NCBI RefSeq assembly: GCF_020873915.1
Contig: NZ_JAHWGP010000041.1
Location: forward strand, 1-58,336
DNA: 58,336 nucleotides
Source: Streptomyces sp. DH5
GTDB taxonomy: Bacteria; Actinomycetota; Actinomycetes; Streptomycetales; Streptomycetaceae
Reading direction: 5' to 3'
A program made the position numbers and the translations under genes. The notes below the pieces were generated by a model, which searched no databases, was not told the origin of the DNA, and saw only the letters and a list, made by a program, of their open reading frames with translations. Below, in pieces: positions 1 through 9,441 of this stretch (the stretch's first letter is position 1; the number at the start of each line of letters is the position of its first letter).

Positions 1-24
1 GTGCGGGAGCCGTGGCTCCCGCAC
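1..24 (-). terminator. Hairpin terminator at the left edge
   Basis: Arms GTGCGGGAGC and GCTCCCGCAC are perfectly complementary around a 4-nt loop. The hairpin lies just downstream of the leftward gene ending at 75. There is no clear U-tract, which is usual for Streptomyces terminators. Confidence 0.6.
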
Positions 25-74
25 CGCCCGCCGGACGGTGTCGATCGTGGATCAGGGCATGATCCGGGCCGGGG

Positions 75-296
75 TCAGGCCATGATCAGGTAGATCCCGT
101 AGCCCACCGCGGCCGCGCACGCCGCGAAGCAGGCGTAGGCGCCGGTGACGGCCAGGACCGCGGACTCGCCCTGCGCGGCGGCCCGCTCGCGGCGGGACAG
201 GCCGGTGATTCCGAGGGTGAACAGGGCCACCAGGGCCACGGTGACCACGAGGCTGACGCCGAAGACGGAGCCGAGGGCTGCCCAGTCGATCTGCAT
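75..296 (-). CDS. Small membrane protein downstream of phosphate transporter
   Basis: This encodes a 73-residue protein with two predicted membrane segments, roughly residues 10-32 and 45-71. They are separated by a short charged loop containing SRRER. It starts with ATG 31 bases after the stop of the PiT transporter gene and on the same strand, so the two are probably cotranscribed. I do not recognise a named family. Its position suggests an accessory role to phosphate transport, but that is inference only. A weak purine-rich ribosome binding site (AAGAGAAG) precedes the start. Confidence 0.75.
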   Translation of the reverse strand: MQIDWAALGSVFGVSLVVTVALVALFTLGITGLSRRERAAAQGESAVLAVTGAYACFAACAAAVGYGIYLIMA

Positions 297-327
297 GGTG
301 CTTCTCTTCCTTCGTACCGGTTCGCGG

Positions 328-1569
328 TCAGACGGTGGTCTTGGCCGGCGACGCCGGGTCGTTGGGTGCCGGGATGGTGGCCGCGAGCTCCTCGCTCACG
401 AGGCCCGCCGGGGGCGGGGTCACGGCGGCCATCGCCTGCGTCACCACGCCGGGCTCCTCGCCCGGAACGTCGTGGTCGTTGACGTTGGTGTGGTCGACGA
501 CCTCGCGCCGGGAGACCTTCCAGATGGCGAAGCTGGAGGCGACCAGGAAGACGGCCACGACCGCGGTGCCCCAGCTGCCGAAGCCGCAGATCCACTCGGC
601 GACGGCCGCGACGAGGGCCGCCGCGGGCAGCGTCAGGCCCCAGGCGACGAACATCCGCGTGGCGGTCGACCAGCGGACGACACCGCCCTTGCGGCCCAGG
701 CCCGCGCCCATCACGGCGCCGGAGACGGAGTGCGTGGTGGACAGGGAGAAGCCGAGGTGCGAGGAGGCCAGGATGACCGTCGCGGCGCTGGTCTGGGCGG
801 CGAAGCCCTGCTGCGGCTGGAGGTCGGTCAGGCCCTTGCCCATGGTGCGGATGATGCGCCAGCCGCCGAGGTAGGTGCCGAGCGCGATGGCGACACCCGC
901 GGAGACGATGACCCACAGCGGCGGGTCGGAGTCGGGGACGAGGACGCCACCCGAGACCAGGGCGAGCGTGATGATGCCCATCGTCTTCTGCGCGTCGTTG
1001 GTGCCGTGGGCCAGCGAGACCAGGCCGGCGGAGGCGATCTGGCCCGCGCGGTAGCCCTTCGCGGAGGCCTTGCCGTCGGCCTTCCTGCCCAGCCGGTAGG
1101 TCAGCCGGGTCGCGAACATCGCGGCGAGACCGGCCACCAGCGGGGCGGCGATCGCGGGGATCAGCACCTTGGTGACGAGGACGTCTCCGTGCACCGCGCC
1201 GAAGCCGGCGGAGGCGACGGTGGCGCCGATCAGACCGCCCATGAGGGCGTGCGAGGAGCTGGACGGCAGTCCGACCAGCCAGGTCAGCAGGTTCCAGAGG
1301 ATCGCGCCGACCAGGGCGGCGAAGATGACCTCGGGACGGATGCCCGCCTCGTCGACGAGGCCTTTGGAGATCGTGTTGGCGACCTCCACCGAGAGGAATG
1401 CACCCACAAGGTTCAGCACGGCGGACATGGCCACCGCGACCTTGGGCCTCAGCGCACCGGTCGAAATGGTCGTTGCCATCGCGTTCGCGGTGTCGTGGAA
1501 ACCGTTCGTGAAATCGAACGCGAGTGCGGTTACCACCACAATCGCGAGGATCAGCGAGAAGCTTTCCAT
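328..1569 (-). CDS. pitH2: PiT-family low-affinity inorganic phosphate transporter (PitH2-like)
   Basis: This 413-residue integral membrane protein belongs to the PHO4/PiT family, which imports metal-phosphate using the proton or sodium gradient. The family signature GFHDTANAMAT lies near residue 23 and the matching repeat GTNDAQKTMG near residue 190. This shows the duplicated PHO4 architecture with about ten hydrophobic segments. The C-terminal tail of about 50 residues is hydrophilic. The length is typical. Upstream lies a PHO-box-like pair of direct repeats (1617-1638), which fits PhoP control. From memory, S. coelicolor has two such genes and pitH2 (SCO1845) is the phosphate-regulated one. 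The family call is secure; the symbol rests on synteny and the operator. Confidence 0.93.
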   Translation of the reverse strand: MESFSLILAIVVVTALAFDFTNGFHDTANAMATTISTGALRPKVAVAMSAVLNLVGAFLSVEVANTISKGLVDEAGIRPEVIFAALVGAILWNLLTWLVGLPSSSSHALMGGLIGATVASAGFGAVHGDVLVTKVLIPAIAAPLVAGLAAMFATRLTYRLGRKADGKASAKGYRAGQIASAGLVSLAHGTNDAQKTMGIITLALVSGGVLVPDSDPPLWVIVSAGVAIALGTYLGGWRIIRTMGKGLTDLQPQQGFAAQTSAATVILASSHLGFSLSTTHSVSGAVMGAGLGRKGGVVRWSTATRMFVAWGLTLPAAALVAAVAEWICGFGSWGTAVVAVFLVASSFAIWKVSRREVVDHTNVNDHDVPGEEPGVVTQAMAAVTPPPAGLVSEELAATIPAPNDPASPAKTTV

Positions 1570-1616
1570 TTACCCAGGCAATCGTTCGAAGTCATTGGCT
1601 GGTCGAACGTAGGTAA

Positions 1617-1638
1617 CCAGAGTGAACGGAAGATGAAC
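1617..1638 (-). promoter_or_regulatory. PHO box-like PhoP operator
   Basis: Read on the minus strand, two adjacent 11-nt units GTTCATCTTCC and GTTCACTCTGG match the Streptomyces PhoP direct-repeat consensus (GTTCACC-like core). They sit 48 bases upstream of the pit start codon. A weaker third unit beginning GTTACC follows. The pair lies between divergent genes, but the repeats are oriented toward pit. Confidence 0.75.
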
Positions 1639-1723
1639 TGGAATGGGCATCGTGGTGACCGTAAGAGGGGGCCGGCGCTCCGCCGGACAGCGCAGTGGGC
1701 AGGCCGCCTGACAGGATCGCCGC

Positions 1724-2437
1724 ATGACGGAGCGGATGCGGGACGGGTGGCAAGCGGAGGACACGGGAGGTCCGGGGGAGCCCCGGCGGGCGAGTGCCGA
1801 GGAGGCGGACGCCTGGCGGGAACTCGTCGGCACCGCCCGCCGCACCGTCGCCGACGGACTCGTCGTCGGCACCTCCGGCAACGTGTCGGTGCGGGTCGGC
1901 GAGACGGTGCTGGTCACACCGTCGGGAGTGCCGTACGACCGGCTCACGGCGGACGACGTGACGGGCGTCGACCTCTCCGGCCGGCAGGTGCTCGGCACGC
2001 TGGTCCCGACCAGCGAGCTTCCCATGCATCTCGCCGTCTACCGCACCACCGCCGCGCGCGCTGTCGTGCACACCCACGCGGTGCACGCCACGGCCGTCTC
2101 CACGCTCGTCGACGAGCTGCCCCTGATCCACTACATGGCCGCCGTGCTGGGCGGCCCCGTCCGGGTCGCCCGCTACGCCACGTACGGCACGGACGAACTG
2201 GCCGAGAATATGCTCAGCGCCCTCGACGACCGCACCGGCTGCCTGCTGCGCAACCACGGCACGGTCACCCACGGCGCGACCCTCCTCCAGGCCTACGACC
2301 GCACGGCCCAGCTGGAATGGATGTGCCGCCTCTGGCTCACCGCCTCCTCCGTCCCCGGCCTGACACCCAGCCTCCTCAGCCGCGACCAGCTGACAGAGGT
2401 CGAACAGCACCTGCGGCACTACGGCCAGCCCCACTAG
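1724..2437 (+). CDS. Class II aldolase/adducin family protein
   Basis: The 237-residue protein resembles L-fuculose-phosphate-type zinc aldolases, which cleave or form sugar phosphates with a divalent metal. Visible landmarks are a glycine-rich GTSGNVSVR segment near residue 46, SELPMH near 97, the metal-binding HTHAVHA histidines near 111 and a RNHG motif near 176. It starts with ATG. A CAGGAT sequence six bases upstream could be a -10 element of a leaderless transcript, since no good ribosome binding site is visible. It is divergent from pit and not obviously in an operon. The substrate cannot be told from sequence. Confidence 0.88.
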   Translation: MTERMRDGWQAEDTGGPGEPRRASAEEADAWRELVGTARRTVADGLVVGTSGNVSVRVGETVLVTPSGVPYDRLTADDVTGVDLSGRQVLGTLVPTSELPMHLAVYRTTAARAVVHTHAVHATAVSTLVDELPLIHYMAAVLGGPVRVARYATYGTDELAENMLSALDDRTGCLLRNHGTVTHGATLLQAYDRTAQLEWMCRLWLTASSVPGLTPSLLSRDQLTEVEQHLRHYGQPH

Positions 2438-2560
2438 GGGCGCGGGGAACCACGCGAACGGGGGTCCGGGGGCAGAGCCCCCAGGGACGGTGGGGGCACC
2501 TCCCGCTCGAGCGGAGCCGAGAGTGGGGGAGGGAAGGGGCGGCGGGGGCGAAAAACGGCC
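2435..2560. repeat. Interspersed Streptomyces intergenic repeat, copy 1
   Basis: It starts at the aldolase stop codon with AGGGGCGCGGGGAACC and ends in GGGGCGGCGGGGGCGAAAAA. Related copies lie at 39371-39455 and, in part, at 54917-54993, each directly after a stop codon. An internal GGGGGC...GCCCCC hairpin could serve as a terminator. The remaining sequence up to 2680 shows no gene. Confidence 0.7.
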
Positions 2561-2680
2561 ACCGCCACACCGCCCGAGCCCTCCCGCAGTAACCCGGACA
2601 GCCGGATCGGCCCTCCCCCGCGGGACCGCCGAGCCCCCGCCCACTGGCCGGAGGGACCCCCCACCCCGACACTGGAAGGC

Positions 2681-3808
2681 GTGCGCACTGTCAGAGCGAC
2701 GGCCGCAGCCGTCACCGCCGTGATGGGCGCCGGCGCCGCCGCTGTGGTCGCCGGCCGCTTCGCCAGCGACTCCGCCCTCAGGATCCCCCCGGGCGGGCCC
2801 CTGCCCACCGAGCCCCGTCTCACCGTCCACGCCACCGCCGCCGGCCGGGTCAGCCTCACCCGCGACCTCGCCGCGCTGCGCCCCGGCCGCTACGGCCTCA
2901 CCGGGGACGGGTTCCACGCGGTCGTCGGCCCCGTGCTGTCCGGCACCTCCAAATCCGCCGACACCGTCGTCCGCCGGCTGGAACGCGTCACCTACGGCAC
3001 CCCGCGACCCGGCGACCGCGCCTGGCTCACCCCGAACCTCCACGTCGGTGACCCGGGCACCTCCCTCGGCCTGGACCACACCGCCCTCGAGGTCCCCGGC
3101 GAACTCGGCCCCGTGCCCGTGTGGTTCCTTCCGGGCGTCCGGGACACCTGGGTGATCGCCGTCCACGGTCTCGGCACCACCAGGGAACACACCATGAACG
3201 TCATGGAGTTCCTGCACCGCCTCCGCCTGCCGGTGCTCGCCCCCGCCTACCGGGGCGACCCCGGGGCGCCGCGCTCCCCGGACGGCCTCAACCACCTCGG
3301 CGAGACCGAGTGGCGTGATCTCGACGCCGTGCTGCACCACGCGGTGCGCTCGGGCGCCCGGCAGGTCGTCCTGCACGGCTGGTCCAGCGGCGCCACCATG
3401 GCCCTGCGCACCGCGGCCCGCTCGGAGCTGCGCGCCCGCGTCGCCGGCCTCGTCCTCGACTCGCCCGTGCTCAGCTGGGAGGCGACCCTGCGCGCCCTCG
3501 CCGCGGCCCACCGCACCCCTGGCGCGCTGCTCCCGCTCGCCGTGCGCGCCGCTCAGGGCCGCACCGGCCTCTACGGCGAGCGCAGCCCCGGCGCCGTCCA
3601 CCTGGACCGCATCGGCGTCCCCACCCACATCTTCCACGGCCCCGACGACGCGGTGGCCCCCTGGCGTTTCTCCCGCCGACTGGCCGCCGCCCACCCGAAC
3701 ACCATCACCCTGCACACCGTCGACGGCGCGGCGCACGGCGCCATGTGGAACGCCGGCCCGGAGGCCTACGAGGAGGCCCTGCGACGCTTCCTCACCCCTC
3801 TGATGTGA
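2681..3808 (+). CDS. Alpha/beta hydrolase with N-terminal membrane anchor
   Basis: The 375-residue protein begins at GTG with an Ala/Val-rich hydrophobic stretch (about residues 3-26) that looks like a signal anchor. This suggests an envelope-associated enzyme. The hydrolase fold follows, with nucleophile elbow GWSSGA near residue 233, acidic residue in DDAVAPW near 321 and catalytic histidine in GAAHGA near 350. An HGLG oxyanion motif lies near residue 163. The family includes esterases and peptidases; the substrate is unknown. It stands alone between the aldolase and an unknown gene on the same strand. Confidence 0.85.
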   Translation: MRTVRATAAAVTAVMGAGAAAVVAGRFASDSALRIPPGGPLPTEPRLTVHATAAGRVSLTRDLAALRPGRYGLTGDGFHAVVGPVLSGTSKSADTVVRRLERVTYGTPRPGDRAWLTPNLHVGDPGTSLGLDHTALEVPGELGPVPVWFLPGVRDTWVIAVHGLGTTREHTMNVMEFLHRLRLPVLAPAYRGDPGAPRSPDGLNHLGETEWRDLDAVLHHAVRSGARQVVLHGWSSGATMALRTAARSELRARVAGLVLDSPVLSWEATLRALAAAHRTPGALLPLAVRAAQGRTGLYGERSPGAVHLDRIGVPTHIFHGPDDAVAPWRFSRRLAAAHPNTITLHTVDGAAHGAMWNAGPEAYEEALRRFLTPLM

Positions 3809-3953
3809 GGCCGGTGCCGCGGATTCCGTTTGACCCCGGCGCCGGCCTGATCCGGCCGCTGCGACCGTGTCCCGGACCGGGGCGCGGGCCGCCCTCGGGG
3901 CCCGCCCGTCATTCCGTTTGGGATTTCGGACCGTCACCCGCGAGACTGCATCC

Positions 3954-5360
3954 GTGACGTCCCGTATCCCGCGCGACTCCAGGCTTCGACTCGTCCGCCC
4001 GCGACCCCTGGCCGCCGCCCCCACAGCGATCACCCAGCGGCGCGCGCGCCGCCCCGCGCCACGACCTCCGGAGGGCACCCCCGCACCGGCGGAGCTGGCC
4101 AGGATGGCGCGCTCCGGTCTGGCCGCGGCGGCTCGTGTCGCACGCTGGGCCGACGCCGCCCTCGGCCCCGGCGGGGACGGTGCCACCGCCGACGGCAAGG
4201 CCACCCTCTCCGACGCGACCGCGGAACGGGCGGCCCGGGCCCTCGGCCTGACCACCGCTCAGGTGCGCGCCGACTGGGACACCGCCCGCCTGGCCGGCCT
4301 CGTCGAGGTGCACGGCGGCATCGCCCGCCCCGGCTGGCGGCTGCGCGCCTGGAACCGCGACGACAGCGCCGTACTGCGCGGCTGGGTGGCCCTGTGCGAC
4401 GCCTGGTCGCTCGCGCACCCCGAGCCCGAGGAGTACGAGCCCGCCGCCGTCGCCGAGGTCGTCACGGCCATGCCGCAGGTGCTCTCCTTCCTCCAGCTGT
4501 CCGCCGGCCCCGTCCCCGTGCCGCAGCTCCTGGACCTCCTGGAGCAGCGCGTCACCGAACTCCGCACGGAACGCTGCGAGATCGACTACGCGCCGCAGGC
4601 CGACGGGCCCCGCCCCGCCCTCGCCGAGCCGGCCGCCGACGCCCCGCTCGAGCCGCTGCTCGACTGGGCGCTGCGCGCGCTCGCCTCCGTCGGGGCCCTC
4701 ACCTACGGCGACGGACAGGCCACGCTCACCCCGCTGGGCAGCTGGGCGGTGTGGGTCAAGCTGGAGCAGATCTGCGTCGCCGCGCAGAGCCCCGCCGGGA
4801 ACATCGAGCAGGGCGCCGAGGACATGCTGCGCGGCTGCGCCCGGCTGCGCCCCAACGCGGCCCGTGCCGAATACCGGGCCTGGCTCGCCGCCCGGCCGGT
4901 GGGCAGTGCCGTCACCGAGCTCATCCGCGCCGCACGCGGCGAGGACGCGCTGCTGCGCGGCCTCGCCTTCGAGGCGCTGCGCGTGGTCGGCGCCCCCGCC
5001 GAACCCGAGGTCCGCACCGTGCTCGACGAACCGACGCTGCGGCCGTACGCCCTGCTGTGGCTCGCCGAGCACGACGGCGCCGACCCCGAGGACGCCCACG
5101 AGGTGCTCACCCGCGAGGAGGCCACCTGGCTGTGGGTGGACACCGCCGCCGCCGTCGCCGACCACGGCGAGGCCCCGCTGCTGGTGCGGCACCTGGAGGC
5201 GGCGGTGCAGCCGACCGTCCCCGCGCTGCTCAGCGAGGTCCGTGCGGTCGGCCACCCGCGCACCGTGCAGGTCCTGGTCGCCCTCGCCGCCGCCCACCCC
5301 GACCCGGCCCTGGCCAAGGCGGTCCGCCGGGCCGCCTTCCAGGTCCACACCGGCGGCTGA
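3954..5360 (+). CDS. Conserved Streptomyces protein of unknown function
   Basis: I do not recognise a named family. The protein is about 468 residues from the GTG at 3954. An in-frame start 87 bases upstream is possible, but that extension reads like noncoding sequence. The N-terminal 40 residues are Arg/Pro/Ala-rich and probably disordered. A segment near residues 85-125 (SDATAERAARALGLTTAQV) resembles a small helix-turn-helix or winged-helix unit. The C-terminal half is Ala/Leu-rich with repeated helical pairs, like HEAT-type repeats. No signal peptide or membrane segment is seen. Confidence 0.75.
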   Translation: MTSRIPRDSRLRLVRPRPLAAAPTAITQRRARRPAPRPPEGTPAPAELARMARSGLAAAARVARWADAALGPGGDGATADGKATLSDATAERAARALGLTTAQVRADWDTARLAGLVEVHGGIARPGWRLRAWNRDDSAVLRGWVALCDAWSLAHPEPEEYEPAAVAEVVTAMPQVLSFLQLSAGPVPVPQLLDLLEQRVTELRTERCEIDYAPQADGPRPALAEPAADAPLEPLLDWALRALASVGALTYGDGQATLTPLGSWAVWVKLEQICVAAQSPAGNIEQGAEDMLRGCARLRPNAARAEYRAWLAARPVGSAVTELIRAARGEDALLRGLAFEALRVVGAPAEPEVRTVLDEPTLRPYALLWLAEHDGADPEDAHEVLTREEATWLWVDTAAAVADHGEAPLLVRHLEAAVQPTVPALLSEVRAVGHPRTVQVLVALAAAHPDPALAKAVRRAAFQVHTGG

Positions 5361-5407
5361 CCCCGCTCCCGGCCCCGTGCGGGAGGACCCTGGCCCGCCC
5401 CCGCCAG

Positions 5408-5692
5408 GGTCCCGGCTCGGCCCTTCGGCCGGGGTCCCGCCTCGGCCGTTCGGGTCGAGGTCCCGCTCCGGCAGTTCGGGTCGGGGTCCCGGCTCGCCTC
5501 TGACGGTCAGGGTCCCGCCTCGGCAGTTCGGGTCAGGGTCCCGGCTCGGCTCTGACGGTCAGGGTCCCGCCTCGGCAGTTCGGGTCAGGGTCCCGGCTCG
5601 GCTCTGACGGTCAGGGTCCCGCCTCGGCAGTTCGGGTCAGGGTCCCGGCTCGGCTCTGGGGGCCAGGGTCCCGCCTCGGCCCTCCAGGGGCC
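5408..5692. repeat. Tandem array of eleven 26-bp units
   Basis: Units begin with GGTCCC at 5408, 5433, 5459, 5485, 5511, 5537, 5563, 5589, 5615, 5641 and 5667. Spacing is 26 bp throughout except for one 25-bp step. From 5511 to 5640 two unit types alternate, giving a near-perfect 52-bp higher-order repeat. The type A core is GCCTCGGCAGTTCGGGTCA and the type B core is GGCTCGGCTCTGACGGTCA. The array fills the gap between two convergent genes and contains no supported gene. Confidence 0.95.
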
Positions 5693-5706
5693 GCCGAGGC
5701 CCTCCC

Positions 5707-6120
5707 TCAGCCCCCGGTCTCCGGCGCGTACGTGCCGAAGGTCCAGACGTTGCCCTCGATGTCGCGGGCCATGTAGTCCCGTGAGCCGTAGTCCTGGTCC
5801 GCCGGGGGCATGAGGATCTCCGCGCCCTGGTCCACCGCGCGCCGGTGGTGGGCGTCGACGTCGTCCACCACGACGTACGCCGCCGACGGGCCCGCGCCCT
5901 TCATCGCCGTGTCGAACGCCCCGCCGCGGCCCTTCGAGCCCAGCATCACCACCCCGTCGCCCTGCACCAGCTCGGCGTGCATCACCGTGCCGTCCTCGCC
6001 CTCGTACACCGACAGCTCCCGGAAGCCGAAGGCCTCCGTGAGCTGCCGGATCGCCGCCTTCGCGTCCCCGTACAGCAACGTCGGAACGATGCTCGGACGC
6101 CCGCCGCCCGTCCCTGCCAT
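5707..6120 (-). CDS. VOC/glyoxalase-like family protein
   Basis: The 137-residue protein has the beta-alpha-beta-beta-beta layout of the vicinal oxygen chelate superfamily. It most resembles PhnB/YdeM-like or bleomycin-resistance-like members. Landmarks are PTLLYGDAKAAIRQLTEAFG at the start and a C-terminal half ending YGSRDYMARDIEGNVWTFG, typical of the second VOC motif. The ATG at 6120 is preceded by GAGGAG at good spacing; an upstream in-frame start would add ten residues. The gene converges on the 26-bp repeat array. The substrate is unknown. Confidence 0.87.
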   Translation of the reverse strand: MAGTGGGRPSIVPTLLYGDAKAAIRQLTEAFGFRELSVYEGEDGTVMHAELVQGDGVVMLGSKGRGGAFDTAMKGAGPSAAYVVVDDVDAHHRRAVDQGAEILMPPADQDYGSRDYMARDIEGNVWTFGTYAPETGG

Positions 6121-6333
6121 GGCGATCACTCCTCTGTGCCTCGCGTACACCGGAATGTCCGTTTCCCGCCCAGTCTGGCACCGGCCACCGACAACGGCCC
6201 GGACGCACGCACCCGGAAAAGCGCTTGCACGGCCCCGTTAGAATGGCTCCCATGGCCATTCTCCTCGCGCATTAGACGGCGGGAACGTCCTCAGCCGCCC
6301 ACCGCCACCCCACACCCGCCCTGGAGTCTGTCC

Positions 6334-7932
<1,599 letters not shown>

Positions 7933-8293
7933 GGCGGCGCGACCGTCAGCAGGGGTTGATCGAAGGTGTGATCCAAGCGTATGGATCATTCGGCCCATCG
8001 GTGATCCGTCAATCGTGTGAGATCTCCTCATCCCGAGGCGTGTCCTCCACCGTTTCCGCGGCCGAGCTCCCGGCGAACCGGGGCTCGGCCGTCGCGCGTT
8101 CCTGACCTGGCACTTCTCGGAAGAACCCGAGGGGAGGCACCCGCGGCACCCGACGGAATTGTCGATTCCGTTCGTGGGGACGCGCTCCCGTCGTCACAAC
8201 CTTGTCTCATCGACCTTGCCGAATGGGTGGCCATGGAGGCCGGGAGGGGTGATCATGAGGAGACCAGAGCGCACTTCCCATGAGGAGGCACGG
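7933..8293 (+). promoter_or_regulatory. gbn upstream region with GATC cluster
   Basis: This 361-bp gap holds five GATC tetramers within 67 bp, at 7958, 7970, 7984, 8003 and 8021. A sixth, GATCAT, lies at 8251 near the gbn start. GATC should be rare in DNA this GC-rich. The downstream gene encodes a homologue of a GATC-binding nucleoid protein, so autoregulation is plausible but unproven. No gene is supported here. Confidence 0.55.
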
Positions 8294-8515
8294 GTGGCCG
8301 AGACTCTGAAGAAGGGCAGCCGGGTGACCGGCGCCGCGCGCGACAAGCTCGCGGCAGACCTGAAGAAGAAGTACGACGCCGGTGCGAGCATCCGGGCGTT
8401 GGCCGAGGAGACCGGCCGCTCGTATGGCTTCGTGCACCGCATGCTCAGTGAGTCGGGCGTCACGCTGCGAGGGCGTGGCGGGGCGACACGGGGCAAGAAG
8501 GCCCCGTCGGCCTGA
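8294..8515 (+). CDS. gbn: Small helix-turn-helix nucleoid-associated protein (Gbn-like)
   Basis: The 73-residue basic protein starts at GTG after GAGGAGG. Residues about 15-50 form a helix-turn-helix: a LAADLKKKYDAGASIRALAE helix pair followed by RSYGFVHRMLSESG. A Gly/Arg/Lys tail (RGRGGATRGKKAP) follows. From memory this matches S. coelicolor SCO1839, described as the GATC-binding nucleoid-associated protein Gbn that affects development. It stands alone between an ABC-F gene and a crotonase gene, with its own terminator. Size, fold and neighbourhood all support the call. Confidence 0.88.
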   Translation: MAETLKKGSRVTGAARDKLAADLKKKYDAGASIRALAEETGRSYGFVHRMLSESGVTLRGRGGATRGKKAPSA

Positions 8516-8541
8516 TCCCGACGCCACGAGGACCGATGGTG

Positions 8542-8575
8542 ACCACCCGGTCGGGGGACTGACCGGCCGGGTGGT
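8542..8575 (+). terminator. Hairpin terminator after gbn
   Basis: Arms ACCACCCGG (8542-8550) and CCGGGTGGT (8567-8575) form a 9-bp stem 26 bases after the gbn stop codon. A short T-containing stretch follows. Confidence 0.7.
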
Positions 8576-8619
8576 TACTGTGCAGTCACTTAGACGACCG
8601 CACTCATCGGAGGCGCCCC

Positions 8620-9423
8620 ATGGCTTCGTCCGCCCAGGACCTCGGTCCGGTACTCGACAAGGACGGCGTACGGCTCACCGTCGACGACGCGATCGCCACG
8701 GTGACGCTGACCAACCCGGCCAAGCGCAACGCTCAGAGCCCCGCTCTGTGGCGGGCGCTCACCGAGGCGGGCCGACTGCTGCCGGGATCCGTCCGGGTCG
8801 TGGTGCTGCGCGGTGACGGCAAGTCCTTCTCCGCCGGGCTCGACCGGCAGATGCTCACCCCCGAGGGGATCGAGGGCGAGCCCTCGTTCATCGACCTCGC
8901 GCGCAGCGACGACGCCGTGCTCGACGCGGCCATCGCCGAGTACCAGGACGCGTTCACCTGGTGGCGGCGCAGCGACATCGTGTCCATCGCCGCCGTGCAG
9001 GGACACGCCATCGGAGCCGGTTTCCAGCTCGCCCTCGCCTGTGACCTGCGTGTCGTCGCGGACGACGTGCAGTTCGCCATGCGCGAGACCAGCCTCGGAC
9101 TCGTCCCCGACCTCACCGGCACGCACCCCCTCGTCGGCCTCGTCGGGTACGCCCGCGCGCTGGAGATCTGCGCGACCGGCCGCTTCGTCACGGCCGAGGA
9201 GTCCGTGAACACCGGCCTGGCCAACCTCGCCGTGCCCGCGGCCGACCTGGACGCCACCGTCCAGGACCTCGCCGCGGCGCTGCTGGCCGCGCCCCGGGAC
9301 GCCGTCATCGAGACGAAGACCCTCCTGCGCGGCGCCCGGGACCGCACCTACGACGAGCAGCGCGCCGCCGAACGGGCCGCCCAGGCCCGCCGCCTGCGCG
9401 ACCTGTCCGGCCTGGGCGAGTAA
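8620..9423 (+). CDS. Enoyl-CoA hydratase/isomerase family protein
   Basis: The 267-residue crotonase-fold protein starts at ATG. It has the NPAKRNAQS entry motif, a SAGLD segment supplying one oxyanion-hole residue near residue 69, and GHAIGAGFQLALACDLR near 127, the family hallmark. RETSLGLVPDLTGTHPL near 150 carries a Glu in the position of one crotonase acid residue. The second usual acid is replaced by Asp in DLTG. It may act in fatty acid or amino acid degradation; the exact acyl-CoA cannot be assigned. It lies tail to tail with the divergent Asp23-like gene. Confidence 0.88.
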   Translation: MASSAQDLGPVLDKDGVRLTVDDAIATVTLTNPAKRNAQSPALWRALTEAGRLLPGSVRVVVLRGDGKSFSAGLDRQMLTPEGIEGEPSFIDLARSDDAVLDAAIAEYQDAFTWWRRSDIVSIAAVQGHAIGAGFQLALACDLRVVADDVQFAMRETSLGLVPDLTGTHPLVGLVGYARALEICATGRFVTAEESVNTGLANLAVPAADLDATVQDLAAALLAAPRDAVIETKTLLRGARDRTYDEQRAAERAAQARRLRDLSGLGE

Positions 9424-9441
9424 CGAACCCTCCCAGGTCGG

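Noticed and set aside
145-2592. An 815-codon rightward open frame across the phosphate transporter
   Set aside because: It is antisense to pit, and its protein is Arg/Gly/Asp-rich without motifs. Long antisense frames are expected in GC-rich DNA.
5408-5692. CRISPR array
   Set aside because: Units are contiguous with no unique spacers, and no cas gene is present in the window.
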